DNA of 64,000 nt from Labia minor (lineage: Eukaryota > Arthropoda > Insecta > Dermaptera > Spongiphoridae): positions 66,586,501 through 66,650,500 of the forward strand of contig OY720349.1 in the NCBI GenBank assembly GCA_963082975.1, written 5' to 3'. Below, one piece after another: positions 29,901 to 41,142 of this stretch; position 1 is the stretch's first letter, and every line of letters starts with the position of its first letter. The notes beneath the pieces are model-generated. The model had not been told where the DNA came from. It worked only from the letters and a program-made list of their open reading frames with translations, and did no database searches. Made by a program: the position numbers and the translations under genes.

Positions 29901-32720
29901 ATATTTCTGAAGAATAATTATTTTTTTTCCGAAAACCTAGGGTCATCCTACGATGACCTTTCATAATTTTTAAGGTAAAATTAAAAAATTAAATGTTTTA
30001 AAAAAAATAATAAATTCGTTCATTTTACATCATAAAAATATTAAAAAAATATATTATTGATATTTCTGATGAATAATTATTTTATTATGCCGAACACCTA
30101 GGGTCATCCTACGATGACCTTTCATAATTTTTACGGGAAAATTAAAAAATGAAATTTTTAAAAATAAATAATAAATTCGTACATTTTACATCAGAAAAAT
30201 ATTAAAAAAATATATTATTGATATTTCTGATGAATAATTATTTTTTTATGCCGAAAACCTAGGGTCATCCTAAGATGACCTTTCATAATTTTTACGCGAA
30301 ACTTAAAAAATGAAATTTTTAAAAATAAATAATAAATTCGTTCATTTTACATCATATAAATATTAAAAAAATATATTATTGATATTTCTGATGAATAATT
30401 ATTTTTTTATGCCGAAAACCTAAGGTCATCCTACGATGACCTTTCATAATTTTTAAGGGAAAGTTAAAATATGAAATTTTTAAAAATAAATAATAAAGTC
30501 GTTCATTTAACTTCATAAAAATATTGAAAAAATATATTATTGATATTTCTGATGAATAATTATTTTTTTATGCCGAAAACCTAGGGTCATCCTACGATGA
30601 CCTATCATAATTTTTTCGGTATAATTAAAAAATGAAATATTTTAAAAAAAATAATAAATTTGTACATTTTACATCAGAAAAATATTAAAAAAATATATTA
30701 TTGATATTTCTGATGAATAATTATTTTTTTATGCCGAAAACCTAGGGTCATCCTAAGATGACCTTTCATAATTTTTACGGGAAACTTAAAAAATGAAATT
30801 TTTAAAAATAAATAATAAATTCGTTCATTTTACATCATATAAATATTAAAAAAATATATTATTGATATTTCTGATGAATAATTATTTTTTTTCCGAAAAC
30901 CTAGGGTCATCCTACGATGACGTTTCATAATTTTTTCGGTAAAATTAAAAAATGAAATGTTTTAAAAAAAATAATAAATTCGTTCTGTTTACATCATAAA
31001 AATATTGAAAAAATATATTATTGATATTTTTGATGAATAATTATTTTTTTATGCCGAAAACCTAAGGTCATCCTACGATGAACTTTCATAATTTTTAAGG
31101 GAAAATTAAAATATGAAATTTTTAAAAATAAATAATAAATTCGTTCATTTAACTTCATAAAAATATTAAAAAAATATATTATTGATATTTCTGATGAATA
31201 ATTATTTTTTTATGCCGAAAACCTAGGGTCATCCTACGATGACCTTTCATAATTTTTTAGGTAAAATTAAAAAATGAAATGTTTTAAAAAAAATAATAAA
31301 TTCGTTCTGTTTACATCATAAAAATATTGAAAAAATATATTATTGATATTTCTGAAGAATAATTATTTTTTTTCCGAAAACCTAGGGTCATCCTACGATG
31401 ACCTTTCATAATTTTTTAGGTAAAATTAAAAAATTAAATGTTTTAAAAAAAATAATAAATTCGTTCATTTTACATCATAACAATATTAAAAAAATATATT
31501 ATTCATATTTCTTACTAAAAATTATTTTATTATGCCGAAACCTAGGGTCATCCTACGATGACCTTTCATAATTTTTACGGGAAAATTAAAAAATGAAATT
31601 TTTAAAAATAAATAATAAATTCGTTCATTTTACATCATAAAAATATTAAAAAAATATATTATTGATATTTCTGAAGAATAATTATTTTTTATACCGAAAA
31701 CCTAGGGTCATCCTACGATGACCTTTCATAAATTTTACGGGAAAATTAAAAAATGAAATGTTTTAAAAAAAATAATAAATTCGTTCATTTTACATCATAT
31801 AAATATTAAAAAAATATATTATTGATATTTCTGATGAATAATTATTTTTTTATGCCGAAAACCTAAGGTCATCCTAAGATGACCTTTCATAATTTTTACG
31901 GGAAAATTAAAATATTAAATTTTTAAAAATAAATAATAAATTCGTTCATTTAACTTCATAAAAATATTAAAAAAATATATTATTGATATTTCTGATGAAT
32001 AATTATTTTTTTATGCCGAAAACCTAGGGTCATCCTACGATGACCTTTCATAATTTTTACGGGAAAATTAAAAAATGAAATTTTTAAAAATAAATAATAA
32101 ATTCGTTCATTTTACATCATAAAAATATTAAAAAAATATATTATTGATATTTCTGATGAATAATTATTTTTTTATGCCGAAAACCTAGGGTCAACCTACG
32201 ATGACCTTTCATAATTTTTACGGGAAAATTAAAAAATGAAATTTTTAAAAATAAATAATAAATTCGTTCATTTTACATCATATAAATATTAAAAAAATAT
32301 ATTATTGATATTTCTGAAGAATAATTATTTTTTTATGCAGAAAACCTAAGGTCATCCTACAATGACCTTTCATAATTTTTAAGGGAAAATTAAAATATGA
32401 AATTTTTAAAAATAAATAATAAATTCGTTCATTTAACTTCATAAAAATATTAAAAAAAATATTATTGATATTTTTGATGAATAATTATTTTTTTATGCCG
32501 AAAACCTAGGGTCATCCTACGATGACCTTTCATAATTTTTACGGGAAAATTAAAAAATGAAATTTTTAAAAATAAATAATAAATTCGTTCATTTTACATC
32601 ATATAAATATTAAAAAAATATATTATTGATATTTCTGATGAATAATTATTTTTTTATACCGAAAACCTAGGGTCATCCTACGATGACCTTTCATAATTTT
32701 TACGGGAAAATTAAAAAATG
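26950..32720. repeat. Tandem duplication, unit 2889 bp (18 monomers)
   Basis: About 26950-29830 is followed by a copy at about 29840-32720. Anchors are GCCGAACACC (27200 and 30089), GGGAAAGTTAAAA (near 27571 and 30460) and the rare CATAACAATATT (c 28592 and 31481). The copies differ at a few places; for example, near 27680 the first has a GAACACC unit where the second has a TCGGTATAATT unit. Confidence 0.8.
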
Positions 32721-33750
32721 AAATTTTTAAAAATAAATAATAAATTCGTTCATTTTACATCATATAAATATTAAAAAAATATATTATTGATATTTCTGAT
32801 GAATAATTATTTTTTTATGCAGAAAACCTAAGGTCATCCTACAATGACCTTTCAAAATTTTTACGGGAAAATTAAAATATAAAATTTTTAAAAATAAATA
32901 ATAAATTCGTACATTTTACATCAGAAAAATATTAAAAAAATATATTATTGATATTTCTGATGAATAATTATTTTTTTAATGCCGAAAACCTAGGGTCATC
33001 CTACGATGACCTTTCATAATTTTTACGGGAAAATTAAAAAATGAAATTTTTAGAAAATCAATAATAAATTCGTTCATTTTACATCATAAAAATATTAAAA
33101 AAATATATTATTCATATTTCTTACTAAAAATTATTTTTTTATGCCGAAACCTAGGGTCATCCTACGATGACCTTTCATAATTTTTACGGGAAAATTAAAA
33201 AATGAAATGTTTTAAAAATAAATAATAAATTCGTTCATATAACTTCATAAAAATATTAAAAAAAATATTATTGATATTTTTGATGAATAATTATTTTTTT
33301 ATGCCGAAAACCTAGGGTCATCCTACGATGACCTATCATAATTTTTTCGGTATAATTAAAAAATGAAATATTTTAAAAAAAATAATAAATTTGTACATTT
33401 TACATCAGAAAAATATTAAAAAAATATATTATTGATATTTCTGATGAATAATTATTCTTTTATGCCGAAAACCTAGGGTCATCCTAAGATGACCTTTCAT
33501 AATTTTTACGGGAAACTTAAAAAATGAAATTTTTAAAAATAAATAATAAATTCGTTCATTTTACATCATATAAATATTAAAAAAACATATTATTGATATT
33601 TCTGATGAATAATTATTTTTTTTCCGAAAACCTAGGGTCATCCTACGATGACGTTTCATAATTTTTTCGGTAAAATTAAAAAATGAAATGTTTTAAAAAA
33701 AATAATAAATTCGTTCTGTTTACATCATAAAAATATTGAAAAAATATATT
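30600..33750. repeat. Left-arm paralogue of 56.8-59.95 kb (offset 26196)
   Basis: The two segments sit on opposite sides of the retrotransposon but share subtype order. Anchors are CATAACAATATT (31481 and 57677), TTTTTTTAATGCCG (32981 and 59177) and the GACGTTTC unit (near 33650 and 59845). The match fades before 30600 and stops near 33750, where GATATTTTTGATG faces GATATTTCTGAAG. Confidence 0.75.
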
Positions 33751-35350
33751 ATTGATATTTTTGATGAATAATTATTTTTTTATGCCGAAAACCTAGGGTC
33801 ATCCTACGATGACCTATCATAATTTTTTCGGTATAATTAAAAAATGAAATATTTTAAAAAAAATAATAAATTTGTACATTTTACATCAGAAAAATATTAA
33901 AAAAAATATTATTGATATTTTTGATGAATAATTATTCTTTTATGCCGAAAACCTAGGGTCATCCTACGATGACCTTTCATAATTTTTACGGGAAAATTAA
34001 AAAATGAAATTTTTAAAAATAAATAATAAATTCGTTCATTTTACATCATATAAATATTAAAAAAATATATTATTGATATTTCTGATGAATAATTATTTTT
34101 TTATACCGAAAACCTAGGGTCATCCTACGATGACCTTTCATAATTTTTACGGGAAAATTAAAAAATGAAATTTTTAAAAATAAATAATAAATTCGTTCAT
34201 TTTACATCATATAAATATTAAAAAAATATATTATTGATATTTCTGATGAATAATTATTTTTTTATGCAGAAAACCTAAGGTCATCCTACAATGACCTTTC
34301 AAAATTTTTACGGGAAAATTAAAATATAAAATTTTTAAAAATAAATAATAAATTCGTACATTTTACATCAGAAAAATATTAAAAAAATATATTATTGATA
34401 TTTCTGATGAATAATTATTTTTTTAATGCCGAAAACCTAGGGTCATCCTACGATGACCTTTCATAATTTTTACGGGAAAATTAAAAAATGAAATTTTTAG
34501 AAAATCAATAATAAATTCGTTCATTTTACATCATAAAAATATTAAAAAAATATATTATTCATATTTCTTACTAAAAATTATTTTTTTATGCCGAAACCTA
34601 GGGTCATCCTACGATGACCTTTCATAATTTTTACGGGAAAATTAAAAAATGAAATGTTTTAAAAATAAATAATAAATTCGTTCATATAACTTCATAAAAA
34701 TATTAAAAAAAATATTATTGATATTTTTGATGAATAATTATTTTTTTATGCCGAAAACCTAGGGTCATCCTACGATGACCTATCATAATTTTTTCGGTAT
34801 AATTAAAAAATGAAATATTTTAAAAAAAATAATAAATTTGTACATTTTACATCAGAAAAATATTAAAAAAATATATTATTGATATTTCTGATGAATAATT
34901 ATTCTTTTATGCCGAAAACCTAGGGTCATCCTAAGATGACCTTTCATAATTTTTACGGGAAACTTAAAAAATGAAATTTTTAAAAATAAATAATAAATTC
35001 GTTCATTTTACATCATATAAATATTAAAAAAACATATTATTGATATTTCTGATGAATAATTATTTTTTTTCCGAAAACCTAGGGTCATCCTACGATGACG
35101 TTTCATAATTTTTTCGGTAAAATTAAAAAATGAAATGTTTTAAAAAAAATAATAAATTCGTTCTGTTTACATCATAAAAATATTGAAAAAATATATTATT
35201 GATATTTTTGATGAATAATTATTTTTTTATGCCGAAAACCTAGGGTCATCCTACGATGACCTATCATAATTTTTTCGGTATAATTAAAAAATGAAATATT
35301 TTAAAAAAAATAATAAATTTGTACATTTTACATCAGAAAAATATTAAAAA
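32510..35350. repeat. Tandem duplication, unit 1447 bp (9 monomers)
   Basis: About 32510-33900 repeats at about 33957-35350. Anchors are the ATACCG unit (32658 and 34105) and TTTTTTTAATGCCG, which has an extra A (g 32981 and 34428). The second copy leads directly into the block that ends at the retrotransposon. Confidence 0.8.
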
Positions 35351-36752
35351 AATATATTATTGATATTTCTGATGAATAATTATTCTTTTATGCCGAAAAC
35401 CTAGGGTCATCCTAAGATGACCTTTCATAATTTTTACGGGAAACTTAAAAAATGAAATTTTTAAAAATAAATAATAAATTCGTTCATTTTACATCATATA
35501 AATATTAAAAAAACATATTATTGATATTTCTGATGAATAATTATTTTTTTTCCGAAAACCTAAGGTCATCCTACGATGAACTTTCATAATTTTTAAGGGA
35601 AAATTAAAATATGAAATTTTTAAAAATAAATAATAAATTCGTTCATTTAACTTCATAAAAATATTAAAAAAATATATTATTGATATTTCTGATGAATAAT
35701 TATTTTTTTATGCCGAAAACCTAGGGTCATCCTACGATGACCTTTCATAATTTTTTCGGTATAATTAAAAAATGATATATTTTAAAAAAAATAATAAATT
35801 TGTACATTTTACATCAGAAAAATATTAAAAAAATATATTATTGATATTTCTGATGAATAATTATTTTTTTATGCCGAAAACCTAGGGTCATCCTACGATG
35901 ACCTTTCATAATTTTTACGGGAAAATTAAAAAATGAAATTTTTAAAAATAAATAATAAATTCGTACATTTTACATCAGAAAAATATTAAAAAAATATATT
36001 ATTGATATTTCTGATGAATAATTATTTTTTTATGACGAAATCCTAGGGTCATCCTACGATGACCTTTCATAATTTTTACGGGAAAATTAAAAAATGAAAT
36101 TTTTAAAAATAAATAATAAATTCGTTCATTTTATTCATAAAAATATTAAAAAAATATATTATTGATATTTCTGATGAATAATTATTTTTTTATGCCGAAA
36201 ACCTAGGGTCATCCTACGATGACCTTTGATAATTTTTACGGGAAAATTAAAAAATGAAATTTTTAAAAATAAATAATAAATTCGTACATTTTACATCATA
36301 AAAATATTAAAAAAATATATTATTGATATTTCTGATGAATAATTATTTTTTTATGCCGAAAACCTAGGGTCATCCTACGATGACCTTTCATAATTTTTAC
36401 GGGAAAATTAAAAAATGAAATTTTTAAAAATAAATAATAAATTCGTACATTTTACATCATAAAAATATTAAAAAAATATATTATTGATATTTCTGATGAA
36501 TAATTATTTTTTTATGCCGAAAACCTAGGGTCATCCTACGATGACCTTTCATAATTTTTACGGGAAAATTAAAAAATGAAATTTTTAAAAATAAATAATA
36601 AATTCGTTCAGTTTACATCATAAAAATATTGAAAAAATATATTATTGATATTTCTGAAGAATAATTATTTTTTTTTCCGAAAACCTAGGGTCATCCTACG
36701 ATGACCTTTCATAATTTTTACGGGAAAATTAAAAAATGAAATTTTTAAAAAT

Positions 36753-36901
36753 TGTTGGAGTTTTAAATGTGTTTAATGAAAATGCACTGTTCGAGTTTGA
36801 ATGTGTTTTTAATACAAGGTGAACATTTACTCTAAGGTCATACTATAAATATATATACAGGTAAGAAGGTGCAGGGTTACCAACTTTAATATACTTTAAC
36901 A
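36753..36901 (-). repeat. 3' LTR (149 bp)
   Basis: Identical to 41157-41305 at every base read. On the minus strand it begins TGTTAAAG and ends CTCCAACA, giving the usual TG...CA ends. It adjoins the polypurine tract at 36902. At 149 bp it is short for a copia-type LTR. It contains a TATA-like AT run (36844-36857) and the sequence CTAAGGTCATACTA (36832-36845, plus strand), which resembles part of the satellite dyad. Confidence 0.97.
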
Positions 36902-36910
36902 CACCCCCTT
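36902..36910 (-). other. Polypurine tract
   Basis: The minus strand reads AAGGGGGTG directly before the 3' LTR start TGTTAAAG. A G-rich purine run at this position is the plus-strand primer site in LTR retrotransposons, left after RNase H cleavage. It is the only G5 run in the internal UTR. Confidence 0.88.
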
Positions 36911-36980
36911 CAAGTGAATAATTAAAAATATAAATAATTACAATTTTACAATATAAACATTTTTTTTTTTTTTTTTTTAA
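36911..36980 (-). other. 3' UTR of the retrotransposon with a 19-base A tract
   Basis: Between the stop codon (36981-36983) and the polypurine tract lie 70 AT-rich bases. The first is TTAA, then a run of 19 A on the minus strand (T run at 36960-36978). No ORF or other element is visible. The homopolymer length may vary or be a sequencing artefact. Confidence 0.7.
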
Positions 36981-39900
36981 TTAATTCATTTGCTTGAGTC
37001 TTCTCATACAATCTTCTTGCTTGACCTTTGAGACGGTTTTCGTGAGAAAATCAGCAGGCATATTTTCAGTGCTTAAATACTTTAATTTTATTCTATTTTC
37101 TTTTATTAGATTTTTTATAAAATGATGTTTAATGTCAATATGTTTAGTTCTATTTTTATAAGCATTGTTTTCTGCAATGAACTTAGCACCTTGGTTATCA
37201 CAATATATTGTCGTGCATTTATTATTTTTCTCGATATTTATTTCTTTTAGAAAATTTTGCAAATATATGGCTTCTTTGGCTGCTTCGCCCATAGCCATGT
37301 ACTCTGCCTCCGTGCTTGAGAGTGCGACTGTGTTCTGCTTTTTGGAGTTCCATTGGATCACACCCCCTTTAAACGTAAAAGCGTAACCTGTTATAGATTT
37401 TCGATCTATTATTGAGTTCCCCCAATCAGAATCAACATATCCACATAATGGAGTACTCGACCCGTCAAATTTTAAACCAATATTTTTGGATCCTTTTAAG
37501 TACCTTAAAACTCTTTTTGCCGCTATGAAATGTTCTTTATCGTAACAGTTGTTAAATTGACTTAAAAAGTTCACCGCATACGTTATATCTGGTCTTGTGC
37601 TGATTGATATATAATTCAATGATCCTATTAATGATTGATAAGGATATTTATTTAAGTTTTCTTTATTTTCGGATTTATACAATTTCAAATTTTTCTCAAT
37701 CGGAGTTGAAATTGTTTTGCAATCTTCCATGTTAAACCTTTTTAACAATTCATCAATATATTTGGTTTGATTCATACTTAAGACGTTTTTATCTCTATCG
37801 TATTCAAACTTTATGCCTAAAAATTGATTTATTTCTCCCATGTCTTTCATGTTAAAATCATTAGACAAATTCTTTTTAAATTCATTAATATCCTTTTTAT
37901 TTGATCCTATTACGATTATATCATCCACGTAAATGATTAATATTAATACGTTTTTATTATTATTATTATTATTTTTAATATATATGCATGGATCACTCTC
38001 CAATGGAGACATTCCTAAATTTTTTAATTTTATGTCTAATTTTTTGTACCATTGGCGTCCGGATTGTTTCAATCCATATAAAGCCTTTTTTAATTTTAAT
38101 ATATTTTTCCCTTTTTTAAAGTCTTTTATCATTTGTAATGCAATCTTTTTTATATTTTCATTTTCATTTTCGACTAAATCTTTCAATATGTCGTTAAACC
38201 CTTCAGGACATTCCATGTAAATGTTCTCTTCCAGTTCACCATTTAAATACGCTGCCTCCACGTCCATTTGTTCAATGTACCACTTTTCTTCTATAGACTT
38301 AGCCATTAGTGTCCTCACGCTGCTCATTCTGGCGACAGGTGAATAAGTATCAAAATAATCTATAGAATAAGTTTGGCTATATCCCTTGGCGACTAACCTG
38401 GCCTTTTTAGTATTATCATTTTTGGTCGTTAAGACAAAACGACTACCCACTATATTTTGATTTTCGTGTTTCCTGACCATTGTCCAAGTATCGTTTTTAA
38501 TTAATGTAATCATTTCTTTCCTCATGGCTGTTTTCCATAAGTTCGAGTCTTCTTGCAATAGTGCATCTTTAATTTTCAGTTCTACATTAAGTCCTTGGAC
38601 CTCTCCTTCGGTCGTTTCTATCGAGAGTTCATCTTCTGAACTTAAGACATCACTGTCTCTAGAGCTGGGAATTGTTTCTTCATCATTTTCACTTTCGGAT
38701 TTTTTGTATTGATAGACTTTTCTGGGTCTTCCCCTATTTCCACTTTTAATCATTTTAGGACGTCCTCTTCCTCTCTGTTGGTCAATGTTATTTTCGTCTA
38801 TATCACTTTCTAAAGATGCATCATTATTATGTTTATCAATCATTATGTCCAAGCTGTTGTATTTTGAATTTTCTTCTAATAAATCATTAAATTTTAAATT
38901 ATCTCCATTTTTATTATGAAATTCGTTTATAAATTTAATATCTCGAGTAATATGTACCCTTCTGGTCATGGGATCATATACTCTATAAGCTTTGCTTTCC
39001 TCGCAATAACCTATAAAAATTCCTTCAATTGTTCTTGAATTTAATTTATTTTTATTATTTTTATTTAAAAAATGTACTCTCATACCAAAAGTTCTTAAAT
39101 GTGAGACATTAAATTTTTTGTTTGTAAGGATGTTATAAGGTATTTGTCCCTTTAAAGATGATGTTGGGCTTCTGTTCCTCAAATAACATGCAGTTATTAC
39201 TGCTTCTGCCCAAAAGGAATGTTCTAGATTTGCTTGTATTAACATACATCTCGTCATCTCCAATAGAGTCTTGTTCATACGTTCAGATAATCCATTTTGT
39301 TGGGGCGTATAAGGAACTGTTAATCTTCGCTTAATTCCTGATTTTTTTAAAAAATTATTAAATCTATTATTAATGTATTCTTTTCCATTATCTGATTGCA
39401 AATATTTAATCCTTTTATCTGTCATGTTTTCAATATAATTTTTATATTCAATAAATGCTTCAAAAGCTTGACTTTTGTATTTTAGAAATTTAACTTCGCA
39501 ATATCTGCTTGCTTCGTCTATAAAAGTAATGAAATATTTATTTCCACCGATAGACGTGGTTCTAAATGGTCCACAAATATCTGTATGGATTATTTCCAAT
39601 ATTTCTAAATTTTTCTGTGAATTTGAATTTTTAAAAGGTGTTTGAGATAATTTTCCTTTAATGCATATTTCACAATTATTTAAATTTTCATTTAATATAC
39701 TTTGGTCTAAACCGAAAACTTGATCTGATTTGGTTATTAGTTTTAAATCTCTTTCATTTAAATGTCCGTATCTTTTATGCCATATGTCTAATTTTGATAA
39801 TTTATTTTTATTTAAATAATATGAAAAATCATTTTTATCTTTATTTTTAATATTTTCATTTAAATAATATAATCCGTTCTCCTTTTTCTTAGCTGTAAAC

Positions 39901-41075
39901 ATTAGTTCGTCATTATTCGTTATAAATGCATTATGATTTTTAAATAAAACTTCAAAATTCTTATCAGTAAATGACCCGACAGATAATAAATTCGTTTTTA
40001 ATTTGGGAACATATAGTACATCTGTTAATTCAATTTGTCTATTATTTATGTTAATAATCATATCACCAATACAATCAATATTTATTTTACTGTTATCGGC
40101 TAGTGTTAAACAATTTAGTTTTGGATGTCTTATATTTTCCAGTAATTCTTTATTATTTATCATGTGATTTGTACAGCCAGAATCTAAAATCCAATCATTT
40201 TTATCATCAGTGACTTTTAGGGCTAACATATGAGTCGACTTAGATGGACATTGAGAAATTTTATGGCCTTCGCCCTTACAACGGAAACATATAATTTTAT
40301 TTTTAATTTCATTATTTGAATTACTAAATATATTATAATCAGTTGACCTTTTATCCCTATTGAAAAAATTATGTTTTTTATTCGTATTATATTTATTTAA
40401 AGAATTATTTTTGTAAGGATTATTTTTAAAATTATAATTTTTATTAATAGGTCTATTTTTATTTCTATTTTTAATAAAGTTACTTTGATTTGAGGAATCG
40501 CCTTGACTTCCCCGACATTCAAACTCTTCCAATAATTTTATTTTTAAATTATCTAAAGATGGCAAAGTGTCCCTTGTTTCTATAGCACATCTAAAATTTT
40601 CATATTCGTCTGGTAGACTATATAATAATATTATACATAATAGTTCATCATTTATTATAAATTCAATATCTTTTAATTTTTCTATAATTTCACAAAATGT
40701 ATTTAAATAGTCATCCATATTATCACTTATATTCATTTTACTTAAAATTAGTTTCTTTAACAAATAAGCCTTTTTGGCTGGACCTTTACTTTCAAAGGTT
40801 TCCTTTAATTTATTCCATATTTCACTTGAGCTATTTAAATTTTTAACTATCCTTAATTCTCTAGGTGTTATTGATAAAATTAGATCAGACTTAGCTTTTT
40901 GGTCCAGGAGATCCCATTTTTCAATCCCTTTCGTATCTTTTTCATCAATATTTGACCTTTTTTGGTTTCCGGAGACTATGTTCCAATATCCATTTTTTAC
41001 TAGGATGGCTTCCATCTGAATCTTCCAGGTATCATAGTTGTGTCGGTGTAGTGGTTCAATTTTAAGAAATTCCAT
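36981..41075 (-). CDS. Gag-Pol polyprotein of a Ty1/copia retrotransposon (1364 aa)
   Basis: One ORF encodes particle protein and replication enzymes. Visible in order: copia-type Gag (about 1-250, Asn/Lys-rich tail); CCHC zinc knuckle C263, C266, H271, C276; aspartic protease D298-S-G; pre-integrase zinc site H433, H438, C468, C471; integrase catalytic D499, D562, E598 (D-35-E); two AT-hook cores RGRP at 770-773 and 781-784; reverse transcriptase with D938 and YVDD (D1051, D1052); RNase H with D1215, E1256, D1293 and KHID at 1311-1314. The protein should act in cytoplasmic particles and then integrate DNA in the nucleus. Length is near that of Drosophila copia. The first ATG after the leader is used. 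About 20 extra residues lie between PEGF (957-960) and LYGLKQ, and an Asn run sits at 1035-1040. No stops or lost catalytic residues were found. How Gag is made in excess is not visible. Confidence 0.97.
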   Translation of the reverse strand: MEFLKIEPLHRHNYDTWKIQMEAILVKNGYWNIVSGNQKRSNIDEKDTKGIEKWDLLDQKAKSDLILSITPRELRIVKNLNSSSEIWNKLKETFESKGPAKKAYLLKKLILSKMNISDNMDDYLNTFCEIIEKLKDIEFIINDELLCIILLYSLPDEYENFRCAIETRDTLPSLDNLKIKLLEEFECRGSQGDSSNQSNFIKNRNKNRPINKNYNFKNNPYKNNSLNKYNTNKKHNFFNRDKRSTDYNIFSNSNNEIKNKIICFRCKGEGHKISQCPSKSTHMLALKVTDDKNDWILDSGCTNHMINNKELLENIRHPKLNCLTLADNSKINIDCIGDMIININNRQIELTDVLYVPKLKTNLLSVGSFTDKNFEVLFKNHNAFITNNDELMFTAKKKENGLYYLNENIKNKDKNDFSYYLNKNKLSKLDIWHKRYGHLNERDLKLITKSDQVFGLDQSILNENLNNCEICIKGKLSQTPFKNSNSQKNLEILEIIHTDICGPFRTTSIGGNKYFITFIDEASRYCEVKFLKYKSQAFEAFIEYKNYIENMTDKRIKYLQSDNGKEYINNRFNNFLKKSGIKRRLTVPYTPQQNGLSERMNKTLLEMTRCMLIQANLEHSFWAEAVITACYLRNRSPTSSLKGQIPYNILTNKKFNVSHLRTFGMRVHFLNKNNKNKLNSRTIEGIFIGYCEESKAYRVYDPMTRRVHITRDIKFINEFHNKNGDNLKFNDLLEENSKYNSLDIMIDKHNNDASLESDIDENNIDQQRGRGRPKMIKSGNRGRPRKVYQYKKSESENDEETIPSSRDSDVLSSEDELSIETTEGEVQGLNVELKIKDALLQEDSNLWKTAMRKEMITLIKNDTWTMVRKHENQNIVGSRFVLTTKNDNTKKARLVAKGYSQTYSIDYFDTYSPVARMSSVRTLMAKSIEEKWYIEQMDVEAAYLNGELEENIYMECPEGFNDILKDLVENENENIKKIALQMIKDFKKGKNILKLKKALYGLKQSGRQWYKKLDIKLKNLGMSPLESDPCIYIKNNNNNNKNVLILIIYVDDIIVIGSNKKDINEFKKNLSNDFNMKDMGEINQFLGIKFEYDRDKNVLSMNQTKYIDELLKRFNMEDCKTISTPIEKNLKLYKSENKENLNKYPYQSLIGSLNYISISTRPDITYAVNFLSQFNNCYDKEHFIAAKRVLRYLKGSKNIGLKFDGSSTPLCGYVDSDWGNSIIDRKSITGYAFTFKGGVIQWNSKKQNTVALSSTEAEYMAMGEAAKEAIYLQNFLKEINIEKNNKCTTIYCDNQGAKFIAENNAYKNRTKHIDIKHHFIKNLIKENRIKLKYLSTENMPADFLTKTVSKVKQEDCMRRLKQMN
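38715..38774 (-). other. Two AT-hook motifs in the integrase C-terminal region
   Basis: Codons 768-787 of gag-pol encode two closely spaced basic motifs: RGRGRPK, and RGRPRK eight residues later. The cores RGRP (770-773 and 781-784) match the AT-hook that binds the minor groove of AT-rich DNA. They lie between the integrase core and reverse transcriptase, followed by an acidic Ser/Glu-rich linker. In this family the region can also hold nuclear localisation signals, so basicity alone is not proof of DNA targeting. Confidence 0.75.
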
Positions 41076-41142
41076 TTTTTAAAAAATCCTTTTAAGATTA
41101 AAAAATATTTCCAATTATCACCCAATTACCCGCAGTGTTTAC
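41076..41142 (-). other. Leader between primer-binding site and gag-pol start
   Basis: These 67 bases separate the primer-binding site from the ATG at 41075. They are AT-rich apart from a GTAAACACTGCGGG stretch beside the primer site. No upstream ATG was seen on the minus strand here, which supports the chosen start. A packaging signal would be expected in this region but no recognisable motif is visible. Confidence 0.6.

Larger units (their letters stand above)
1..36752. repeat. AT-rich 161-bp satellite array, left arm
   Basis: This is uninterrupted head-to-tail satellite. The landmark GCCGAAAACC recurs every 161 bases over several consecutive units (g at 501, 662, 823, 984, 1145, 1306). 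Shorter units lack ATG before CCG or have a 3-base shorter ACATCAT segment. A canonical unit has about 32 G/C in 161. G/C clusters in the ~60 bases after the landmark; the rest is A/T tracts. Subtypes differ after the dyad (TACGGGAAAA, TAAGGGAAAA, TCGGTATAAT, TAGGTAAAAT, ACGCGAAACTT) and in the second half (GTTCATTTTACATC, GTACATTTTACATCAG, GTTCTGTTTACATC, GTTCATTTAACTTC, GTTCATATAACTTC). Roughly 230 units fit by division. No credible ORF, RNA gene or unrelated insert was seen. A centromeric or pericentromeric location is plausible for a satellite of near-nucleosomal length, but nothing in the sequence proves it. Confidence 0.98.

Noticed and set aside
1..36752. CRISPR array or phage-like iterons
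   Set aside because: Units are contiguous 161-bp monomers with no unique spacers and no associated genes; the window is eukaryotic.
36748..36752. Target-site duplication AAAAT
   Set aside because: The base-for-base right flank is ATTTT. These are inverted, not direct, copies and are common in A/T DNA.
36885..36890. Polyadenylation signal ATTAAA in the LTR (minus strand)
   Set aside because: Such hexamers occur by chance several times in AT-rich sequence, and this one lies upstream of the likely transcription start within U3, so it cannot be assigned.
37165..41019. Plus-strand ORFs of 62-95 codons inside the retrotransposon
   Set aside because: They lie antisense within gag-pol, have no recognisable domain, and are explained as shadows of the minus-strand frame.
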